A stretch of 36,974 nucleotides of DNA, from positions 1 through 36,974 of the forward strand of contig JAKALT010000010.1 of NCBI GenBank assembly GCA_021813125.1. Direction: 5' to 3'. The notes beneath the pieces were generated by a model. It saw only the letters and a list, made by a program, of their open reading frames with translations, ran no database searches and was not told the DNA's origin. The DNA comes from a bacterium. GTDB taxonomy: Bacteria > Patescibacteriota > Microgenomatia > Curtissbacterales > GWA2-41-24. Positions 26,139 through 34,000 of this stretch are shown in pieces. The position numbers and the translations under genes were made by a program. Every line of letters begins with the position of its first letter. The stretch's first letter is position 1.

Positions 26139-26166
26139 ACTTTTAGCTTCCAAGGCCTGGCCTTGG
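26139..26166. repeat. Short palindromic element adjoining the RAYT gene (5' side)
   Basis: CTTTTAGCTTCCAAGGCCTGGCCTTGGG. Confidence 0.82.
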
Positions 26167-26168
26167 GC

Positions 26169-26846
26169 TTAGAAGCTTTCAATGGTGACTTTGGTCATGA
26201 CGTCACCGGGCTGGATTTGGTCGACAATGTCCATACCTTGGGTAACATAGCCGAAGATGTCGTAATTTCGTGCGTGGTTTGGGTCGTCTGAGAGCATAAT
26301 AAAAAACTGGCTACCATTAGTATTTGGGCCGGCGTTAGACATGGCAACTGCGCCCCGTTCATAGTTGGCAATGAGAGGCTCATCCGGATAGGTATACCCA
26401 GGTCCGCCAGTGCCGTTGCCGTTAGGGTCTCCGCCTTCGATGGTAGTTGCCGTCCTTTTGTGGAATTTTAAGCCGTTGTAGAAGCCTTTTCCGGCAAGGT
26501 AAATAAAGTTAGAGCCGGAGAAGGGAGCTTCTTCTAATAACGTGAACACGATATCGCCTTTTGCTGTCGAAATCCTTATCTGTTTGCCTTTGATCTTACT
26601 TTTTTCCAAGACAGGGAAAGGAAATTGCGAAGCTTGAACCTGGCTGTTTCCGTTTGGCTGTTTTTGGCCGGGCGCAGTTCCGGAAAGATTTTTGGGAGCG
26701 GGTGACGGCTTAGCGATATTTTGTCCGGGCTTGCCTTTAATAGAGAAGAAAAGTATCAGCCCGATTATGGAGATTAGGCCGACTGCAAGGATTAAAGCGT
26801 TTCGCATGTAGGGCCTTAGTTTAAGAAAATGCCTGGCGGCTGTCAA
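26169..26846 (-). CDS. Peptidyl-prolyl cis-trans isomerase, cyclophilin type, N-terminally membrane-anchored
   Basis: 'GLKFHKRTATTIEGGDPNGNGTGGPGYTYPDE', 'VAMSNAGPNTNGSQFFIML', N-terminal TM segment. Confidence 0.92.
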   Translation of the reverse strand: MTAARHFLKLRPYMRNALILAVGLISIIGLILFFSIKGKPGQNIAKPSPAPKNLSGTAPGQKQPNGNSQVQASQFPFPVLEKSKIKGKQIRISTAKGDIVFTLLEEAPFSGSNFIYLAGKGFYNGLKFHKRTATTIEGGDPNGNGTGGPGYTYPDEPLIANYERGAVAMSNAGPNTNGSQFFIMLSDDPNHARNYDIFGYVTQGMDIVDQIQPGDVMTKVTIESF

Positions 26847-26855
26847 ATCAATGTT

Positions 26856-26950
26856 AAGGTCAGGCTTTTCAGCACGGGATTAGCCTTGGTTAAGGTCGGA
26901 CCTTTTGCTAACTTGCCCCTTTTAGCTTCCAAGGCCTGGCCTTGGAACGT
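26856..26950. repeat. Composite of palindromic elements
   Basis: AAGGTCAGGCTTTT...AAGGTCGGACCTT, then CTTTTAGCTTCCAAGGCCTGGCCTTGGAACG, nearly identical to the RAYT-flanking units. Confidence 0.75.
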
Positions 26951-27019
26951 GTTATTGGAACGTGTTTTGGGATGTAGAAGTGGAGGGATTTGATATAGTT
27001 AGCGCAACGCTTCTTGGGA

Positions 27020-28402
27020 TTATTTGATGTTGATTTTGCCTTTTAGGTTGATTTTTCCCTTGAAGTTAGTAACGTCGTTAGCTGTTGTAAGTTTGGGGAC
27101 GTATGTAGCACTTCCAGTATATGGCGAAACGTTATTTACCCCGGTTGCTGCGACCATTTGAAAGCAGTAATTGGTGTATATGTCGGCAAGGTAATTTTGG
27201 ACCACCCAATCCCATTCTCCTTTTTGGGTGTAATTAATTGCCGCTGGATTACTAGCTGAGGGGTTACTATCCTCGTATGTTTCACGGCTATTGCCTGTGG
27301 GTAGAAGAATACTTGGTATTTGAGTACCGTCGGTGGCTCCGGCGTTAATATAGCCTCGCCATGGGAAAGTGAGGTCCGTAGGTGCTCCAACATCGATCCA
27401 GACTTCATCTCCGCCGACGCAGTCGGCGCCGACCATTGCAGCGTATTGGAGTTTGAAAGATTCATCTGTAATGGTTAGATCGCCGGCTGTATTTGAAGCC
27501 AGGTGCATTCTTAGTCTAATAATATCGTTTCTATGGATATTTGTGGCTGCCACGTTTGTATTTGCCAGTGATGTAGTAGGGGTAATGCCATTTATATTTT
27601 GATACCATTGCCAATTTGTACCCGACATCGTTGTGCGGTAGTCGACGATAAGTTTGACAACCGTAAAAGAAACTGAGTCGAAGGTAGGGGTAGCAGCGCC
27701 ATCAGAATTGGTAAGGACATGAACCCGGACATAATTGGTAGCCCCTGTGCCCATTTGGGAAACAAGGGTATTCCAATCGGAGCTGGTGAGTGCAGAGCCA
27801 AGACCATCAGTAGAATTGCCATTTGTTCCCGCTACATAGTTTCTGATTGCCGAGGAACTAATGGTGAAGTTATAGGTTGTGGTGCCAGCGACGTTAGTAG
27901 TCCAATTGCTGCAGTACCAGTTAGTTCCGCTGTTTGGGGAATAGCAGCCTTGCATTTCGGGAGGGTTGCCACTATCGGCATTTGTGACAGAGCCTGTAGT
28001 GACTTGGATTACAACGTCTGAGATAGTTTCGTTTGCCGGCGTGAAATCAAATGTTACCCCGCCTGTATACGAGGTTGTAAACCATTGATATGCAACTGTG
28101 CCCGTGTCGGTTATCGTACCAGATTCCAAGTCGGAGCTGGTAAATGTATACGAATGGGTAAAGCGGGACTGGCCGGTGCTGGTATTCGTGTTTACTATTT
28201 CTGGCGTGTTTGGAGAGGTTATTGCTGGAAAAGGCTCAATTAATACTATTGAGGTTGAGATTGTAAAAAGCAGAATACAAATGAGGGTTGTTTGGCCGAT
28301 TGATAAAAGCTTATTGTACTTGCCTTTTTGGACAAGCCATAGGGAAAAAACAAGGCCGCTGACAGCGGGACCAAGAAGCGCAAGAAAATCACTTCCGTCT
28401 AA
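27020..28402 (-). CDS. Hypothetical surface protein; frame extends upstream of the tracked start and includes a TM segment (5' end uncertain)
   Basis: Tracked ORF begins at 28129, but the frame is open to 28402: LDGSDFLALLGPAVSGLVFSLWLVQKGKYNKLLSIGQTTLICILLFTISTSIVLIEPFPAITSPNTPEIVNTNTSTGQSRFTHSYTFTSSDLESGTITD... Confidence 0.6.
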   Translation of the reverse strand, partial: LDGSDFLALLGPAVSGLVFSLWLVQKGKYNKLLSIGQTTLICILLFTISTSIVLIEPFPAITSPNTPEIVNTNTSTGQSRFTHSYTFTSSDLESGTITDTGTVAYQWFTTSYTGGVTFDFTPANETISDVVIQVTTGSVTNADSGNPPEMQGCYSPNSGTNWYCSNWTTNVAGTTTYNFTISSSAIRNYVAGTNGNSTDGLGSALTSSDWNTLVSQMGTGATNYVRVHVLTNSDGAATPTFDSVSFTVVKLIVDYRTTMSGTNWQWYQNINGITPTTSLANTNVAATNIHRNDIIRLRMHLASNTAGDLTITDESFKLQYAAMVGADCVGGDEVWIDVGAPTDLTFPWRGYINAGATDGTQIPSILLPTGNSRETYEDSNPSASNPAAINYTQKGEWDWVVQNYLADIYTNYCFQMVAATGVNNVSPYTGSATYVPKLTTANDVTNFKGKINLKGKINIK

Positions 28403-29055
28403 TTAGGAGTAGTGCTTAAAAGCCACTGGTGAGCAAAATAGGGTATCTTATCCAGAATAAAACGGTTGATAAAAGGTGCCGATAGGGCAATAAAAGGAGC
28501 AACGGCAGCCTCTTTGCCTGTAAGTTTTAGAAGGTTTTTCAGGAGAAAAAATACCTCAATTACCAGAACGGGAAAGGCAAAAAATGTGGCAAAATGGATT
28601 GCGACTCCGGAGACAACTTTCATCTGGAAAGGGATACCGAGGAGCGGGTGCAGAAGATCTACAACAGGCATCAAAAGCCAGACAAACCAGAGGTAGAACA
28701 CGGCAACTTCTACACGTTTTAAGGAAATCTGCTTTTTGAAAAATTTGCCTAAATAGAAAAAGCAAAGTGATCCCAGGATCCAGGTACCTGCAGAGAAAAA
28801 CGGGACTGCCACAACAACCCCGGTGTCTTCCTTGCGCGGAATAATAGAAAGTGTGTGGTGAACCACGGGCAAATGGAGCGCCAAAAAGGCAAAGCCGGAA
28901 AGGAACATAAAGGGAATTAGCAGGCGGTAGTTTAATTTAGGGTTTTTGGGGATACGGCTAAATGTTTTATGGGGGATAATAATGGTTAAAAAAGCTTCTT
29001 TGAGAAGGGATTTGAGGGAAAGCGTCTTATTAGACTTATGGGTCGTATTGGACAT
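28399..29055 (-). CDS. Polytopic membrane protein (possibly Yip1-like)
   Basis: Likely ATG at 29055 (MSNTTHKSNKT), preceded by an AAGAAAGG SD-like sequence; several TM segments. Confidence 0.65.
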   Translation of the reverse strand: MSNTTHKSNKTLSLKSLLKEAFLTIIIPHKTFSRIPKNPKLNYRLLIPFMFLSGFAFLALHLPVVHHTLSIIPRKEDTGVVVAVPFFSAGTWILGSLCFFYLGKFFKKQISLKRVEVAVFYLWFVWLLMPVVDLLHPLLGIPFQMKVVSGVAIHFATFFAFPVLVIEVFFLLKNLLKLTGKEAAVAPFIALSAPFINRFILDKIPYFAHQWLLSTTPN

Positions 29056-29111
29056 GTTAACCTTTCTTATTTTATACAATTTAGATTTTAAAACAAGGCT
29101 TATTCTTTCTT

Positions 29112-29166
29112 AAGGTCAGGCCTTTAAGTTTTCCAAGGCCTGACCTTGGTTTAGCCTGACCTTAGG
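29112..29166. repeat. Palindromic REP-like element plus half-arm running into the upstream CDS
   Basis: AAGGTCAGGCCTTTAAGTTTTCCAAGGCCTGACCTT followed by TTAGCCTGACCTTAGG. Confidence 0.8.
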
Positions 29167-30002
29167 ATAAGCGCAAACAATGCATAGAGTGCAAATTCGT
29201 AGAGTGAAAGCCTTGGCGAGAGCAAATCCCGCCTTGTTTTCTGGATTTGTTCCTGTTTGAAGCCTTTTAAGGAGAGGATTCTCACTGCCGAAAAGAATGC
29301 TGTTATCAGGAAGATTGGGTAGAAGAGAGCAAAAACTAAAGAGACGGTGAGTGTGGCAAGAGGGGTAATTTTTAGGATTTTTACGGCAGATGCCTGGCTT
29401 TTAATTTTGCCTACCTCTTCCCCCGCCTGGAAGTCTTCAATTATGTGGAGAAGTTCCATATATAAATGAAAGAGGGCAACTATAATGGCCATAAAAAACA
29501 TTTGCAAAGTGAACTTTCCGAGAACGGTTTCGGCCTCTAAAAACAGAAGGGGAGCTGCTATAATTGCCGCAACAATGCCAAAATACCTAAGGTTTTTTAA
29601 AGCGGTGGGACCTGTTGAATAAAGGAGATTAAACACCAGGCTAAAGAAAAAGATAAAAATAGCCGTTCTTGAGCCTGTAAAAATAACATATGAACAGAAA
29701 ATCAGAGGTAGCAGGCAAAGAAGCAATGCTTTTTGGCGGGTCAGTTTGTTTTGTTTGATCTGGGCTGCCATAAAGTTTTCCTCCCCGGTTTTTAATGCTG
29801 CGAAGTCGTTTATGGAAAACCAAAACAGGAGTGCGCCTAAGACGGCTATGGTGTTGGCGGCTAGCGGGGCGATTTCGAATTTTGCGGCCATAAGATAGCC
29901 AAAGAAGGTGTAGCCCATTGGCCGGATTGAGGAAACTTTGTGCTTCCAGTTTAGGATGCGGTAGAAGAAGAGAAAATCTAATGGGTTCAAGTTAAGTTTC
30001 AT
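29151..30002 (-). CDS. UbiA-family prenyltransferase-like membrane protein
   Basis: Polytopic; UbiA-like polar motifs 'WFSINDFAALKTGEEN' and 'LLHIIEDFQAGEEVGKIK'; 'LVFNLLYSTGPTALKNL'. Confidence 0.65.
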   Translation of the reverse strand: MKLNLNPLDFLFFYRILNWKHKVSSIRPMGYTFFGYLMAAKFEIAPLAANTIAVLGALLFWFSINDFAALKTGEENFMAAQIKQNKLTRQKALLLCLLPLIFCSYVIFTGSRTAIFIFFFSLVFNLLYSTGPTALKNLRYFGIVAAIIAAPLLFLEAETVLGKFTLQMFFMAIIVALFHLYMELLHIIEDFQAGEEVGKIKSQASAVKILKITPLATLTVSLVFALFYPIFLITAFFSAVRILSLKGFKQEQIQKTRRDLLSPRLSLYEFALYALFALILRSG

Positions 30003-30048
30003 TTATACAAAAGTTACCTTGCTTTAACAAGTTAAGTGAGACCTTCTT

Positions 30049-30079
30049 AAGGTCAGTTCCGAAGCAAGGGAAGACCTTT
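30049..30079. repeat. Degenerate palindromic REP-like element
   Basis: AAGGTCAGTTCC...AAGACCTTTG. Confidence 0.55.
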
Positions 30080-30106
30080 GCTGATAATTTACACTACTTT
30101 TGTCTC

Positions 30107-30148
30107 AAGGTCAGGCCTTGGAAAACTGAAAGGCCTGACCTTCGTTAA
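30107..30148. repeat. Palindromic REP-like element
   Basis: AAGGTCAGGCCTTGGAAAACTGAAAGGCCTGACCTTCGTTAAG. Confidence 0.85.
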
Positions 30149-30170
30149 GCTTTCTGCTAGAATTTGGATT

Positions 30171-30971
30171 ATGAAGAAGCCTTTTGTGCTGGCAGTTTTT
30201 CTAACTGTTTGCGCTACCATTTTATTTTATCCGAGGCCCGGTTTTATAGAAGCAGCTTACAAGTTTAATTTTGTGCTTACTTTTTTAGTCTTATTTTTGA
30301 TTTTTTTGCTGATGGCAAATACAAATTCACTAAAAAGAAGCCTTATTTTTTTCGCTCTGTCCGTTTTTATTGCATTTGGCGCTGAGGCAAAGGGAGTAAA
30401 TTTAGACCATAAATTTGTATATGCACCTGTAAACCTTGAATTATTTAGGGTGCCTATTTCAATAATAACTTGGTGGGGGATTTTTATAAGTCTTTGCTAT
30501 TGCTTCACAAATACTTTTTTGGCTTGGACCAAAAATGCTAAACCAAGCCTTTTAAATAAGGGCAGCTTTAAGTTTATACCCCTAATGGTTGTTATAGATG
30601 CACTTCTGGTATCTTCCATAGGTCTTCTTGTCGAGCCTTTGGGGACTTATCTTGGAAACTGGAGATGGTTTTCTAATTCTGCTTATTTTGGGGTTCCTCT
30701 TGCTGATTTCCGGGGTTGGTTTTTGGTTTCAGGGCTTTGCTGTTTAATAATTCGGGTTTTTGAGTATTATTTTCCTGTAAATAAAAAGGCTGATTATTGG
30801 GCACACCTTTTGGTTGTTTTGCTTTTTGCATTTTTAAATTTGAATTTTGCCAGGATTGCTGCCGGCTATGGCTTGACTGGCGTAGCACTAGTGGGGATTT
30901 ATGTTACTTTACCGCTGGTTTTTGTGAATCTGATGCTGTTTTTATACCGCAAGCCTCCGAGTACTAAGTAA
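30171..30971 (+). CDS. Carotenoid biosynthesis-type membrane protein (CruF / Caroten_synth family-like)
   Basis: 'VEPLGTYLGNWRWFSNSAYFGVPLADFRGWFLVSGLCC' resembles the CruF/DUF422 signature (WxWx..YFGVPxxNFxGWF). Likely ATG 30171, not the tracked start 30078. Confidence 0.7.
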   Translation: MKKPFVLAVFLTVCATILFYPRPGFIEAAYKFNFVLTFLVLFLIFLLMANTNSLKRSLIFFALSVFIAFGAEAKGVNLDHKFVYAPVNLELFRVPISIITWWGIFISLCYCFTNTFLAWTKNAKPSLLNKGSFKFIPLMVVIDALLVSSIGLLVEPLGTYLGNWRWFSNSAYFGVPLADFRGWFLVSGLCCLIIRVFEYYFPVNKKADYWAHLLVVLLFAFLNLNFARIAAGYGLTGVALVGIYVTLPLVFVNLMLFLYRKPPSTK

Positions 30972-31038
30972 ATTCTAATATCTAATATCTAAACACTAAA
31001 CAAATTCTAAGCACTAAACTCTAAGTTCTAATATTTAG
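30968..31038. repeat. Degenerate heptanucleotide tandem repeat tract (TCTAATA/ACTAAAC-like)
   Basis: AATTCTA ATATCTA ATATCTA AACACTA ... AGCACTA AACTCTA AGTTCTA ATATTTA. Confidence 0.8.
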
Positions 31039-31045
31039 CTTTGTT

Positions 31046-31081
31046 AAGGTCAGGCCTTTAAGTTTTCTAAGGCCTGACCTT
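31046..31081. repeat. Palindromic REP-like element abutting the stop codon of the giant gene
   Basis: AAGGTCAGGCCTTTAAGTTTTCTAAGGCCTGACCTT, then TTA (TAA on the minus strand). Confidence 0.85.
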
Positions 31082-34000
31082 TACTGGGCGCTGCTAATTT
31101 GTTTCGTATTAACAATGAGCCAGTCGAAGGAAATTGGGGTTAGTGCCGGCGCGGTGCTGTCGACTGTTACCGTAAAGCCTTCAAAGTCGGACTTTGCCGA
31201 AACGTACAATTGGCGACCGCCGGTTGGAGTTGTCGGTGTAATCAGGATTTTGGCATTAGGTTCCAGTGCGGATGTAAAGACGGTGACCAGGTGCTGGTTT
31301 GCCGGTAATAATGCCGAGCCGACGGTCTTGGCGTTGGGATCGGAGGCATCGATGGTTATGCTCTTGGTCTCTACTTTTTCTGCCGTTATTATGCCTTGGA
31401 CGTTGAGGTTGCCGTGTTTGTCGAATGTTGCTTTGCCGCCGCCGATATCAACCAGAATACCGTTTTCCAGGTTGCCGGCAAACGGATCGTTTTGCAGGTA
31501 GAGGGTTGAACCTAAGACGTTTAACTGTTTGCCGTAGTCGATTATGAAAGTCCCATCCTGGCTAAATGTTCCGGCAACTTGAGTTTGGGCAAGTTGAGTG
31601 TTTCCAGAAACACTCAGAGTGTCAAGTGATAAGTGAGTAGTGGATAGTAGCTCGGTTAGCTTGTTTAGGGTGGCGGTAGTCTGGTCGATGATGGCTTCTC
31701 CGCTTGCGATGGCTGCCGATGTTGTGGCTTCTGCGGAACTTGAGGCTTCGGCTGAACCTGTCGCCTCACCCAAGGTCAGGCCTTCTGCTTGGGAACCGGC
31801 ATTGGCTAAGGCCTGACCTTCCGCCGGGACAGGAGCGGCTATTTGCTGACTGCTGACTGCTGACTGCTGACTGCTGGCCAGAATTTGGCCGACCTGTTTG
31901 GTGACTTCGTCGGCGACGAGTTTCTTTATTTGGTCGTTGTTCATGGTTGATGGTTCATGGTTAGTAGTTTGTGAGCTTGCTAAAGTACCGTCGGGGTTGG
32001 TGACCGTGATTAAGGCCAGGCCTTTTTGCCCGGAACCGGCAGACGCTAAGGCCTGGCCTTGAGCGTTGACAGCATTCATTGAGCCGTTTTGGGCAAGAGC
32101 AGAACCTAGGTACCAGCCGGGTTCGACGAAGACAGTGATGGTAGAGGTAGCAAAAGTATCAGGTGTATCAAAAGTATCAAAGGGTTCTAGGGCAATACCA
32201 ATGATTCTGCCTGCCTGGGTTGCTTTCATGCCCACACCGGGTGTAGAGGATGACGTAATCGGGTCGCCGGCTTTGATTGCGCCGTTTTCCAAAGATACTT
32301 TGGCAGGGACACGGCCGGCCAAGGCCAGTGGTTTGCCGCCGGCTTCCTGTGAATTCAAAGTGACGCCCGGAGCGGTTGAGATTATGCCCAGAAGGGTGTT
32401 CTGGTATGGCGAAGTAGATTTAATGACGTTCTGGGCGTTTGCGGGGTCAACGGCAACGATATCGCCTTCCGCAATTGAACTGTCGGCGGTTGGGAACTTT
32501 TCGGCCAAGTCGGCAGTGTGGCCGGTGTCGAAGGCATCGGCATAGACGGTGCCATTTACAGGGTTGGCAATTGAGCAGCTGCCGTTGTTGTTGACGCAGA
32601 TGTAGCCGTTGGTGACATTTAAGCTGGCGCCTGCGGCACTCAAAGTTTGGTTACCCTTCGAGTCAATCTTTATCAGCTCATTGCCCAGGGAATCTGTTAT
32701 CGAAAGCTTGTTGGTGCCTGCATTGTCGCCTAGAGCAACTGATAGATTTTGGTTTGCCGGAGCGGCAATTGAGCTTGCAGTCAGTTTGCCTGTAACAGTT
32801 AGGTTACCTGCCGCAGTTATGTTCTGGGCGGTAACATTGCCTGTTGCGTCGACCCCAAATTGTCCGCCGGCAACAGAAAGCGTACCGGCTGTTGCGACGT
32901 TCCCAAGTGCATCGATTGTAGTATTGCCGCCGCCCGCTGTTATTGCACCTGCGGTAATTAGGTTTCCGCCAGCATCAATTGTCATGCTGCCGGAAGCGGT
33001 CGAGAAACTCTTGGCGTTCAGGTTAAGGTCAGCATACTGAGTTCTTGCATCCGGACGCATCTCGGTTCCGACCTGCATTGTTATTTGGCCTTGGCCTGGG
33101 CCACTGAAGGCGCTTAAGGCTTTACCGATTGTTGTGCCAAACCTTGGGTCTGCCTTCATAGCAACGCCCGGAGTGGAGGAAGCAGTCAGCAGATCGCCGA
33201 TGGCAATCGGGCCGTTTTCGTCATTGACGTTAACAGGGACACGTCCGGCAAGTGCCATGCGGACGGACTGGCCGTTGTCAGTCCCATACGTTTGGGCAGG
33301 GTTTGTGGAAACGACACCTATTAGGCTTTGGTCATAGGAAGTTGTTGACTTCTGGACGGTTACAGGCTGGGCCGAGTTTAGGCTCAAGACATCACCCGGC
33401 ATCGGTGCGGTTCCGGCATACGGTACCCATTCGGCCAAGTCGAAGGTGTCCGAGCCTCCTGCGGTTGCAGAATTAACCGAAACAACCCTCCAGGCGCCAT
33501 TGATGTAAGCAACAGTGTAGCTTTCGGTAGCCGTTGTACCCAGCGTAGAATTTGCAAGTGTGCTAACGGTGCTTCCGTTTATATTGACAGTTATTGTTAG
33601 GGTACCGGCATTACAACCGCTGTTTGTGGCTTTTGTGACTACATAGGCGAAGGTCCCTTCCGTATTTGGTATTCCTGTAATATTAAAAGTCCTTGTACCG
33701 TTTGTGCTACAGTTTGCGGTGCCACCTGCAGTTGCTGTTGATTGAATGTAATAAGCCAGACTGCCACCTGAAATTGTCGTTGTACCTGCGCCGGGATCTG
33801 TTACTGCCGTAGTAGTAACATTTCCGTTCCAGGCACCGTTTCCGGTTGAGATGGCGTAGTTAGTTGTTGACCCGGTGACTGCACCAATAAGCAAGCCGTA
33901 GTTGGTGGTTCCTGCCCCCGAAATGGCGCCGATGTTGATTCCGTAGTTAGTTGTAGCGGTTGAGGTGTTTGCACCAATGGTCATGCCGTACGAGGTTGTG

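Noticed and set aside
30078-30170. N-terminal extension of the CruF-like ORF (from 30078)
   Set aside because: The extension is translated from a REP element; a promoter-like -10 and ATG 30171 give a normal membrane-protein N-terminus.
10329-31081. All palindromes as ordinary rho-independent terminators
   Set aside because: Most copies lack a following U-tract, have conserved interiors beyond pairing needs, occur both at gene 5' and 3' sides, and two are inside a CDS. Some may still terminate secondarily.
31843-31972. Possible CRISPR-like array
   Set aside because: Repeats are 7-nt tandem units with no spacers, inside an open reading frame; no cas genes in the window.
31115-33476. Plus-strand ORFs opposite the giant gene (128, 159, 143 aa etc.)
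   Set aside because: Shadow ORFs on the opposite strand of a well-supported repeat-rich CDS.
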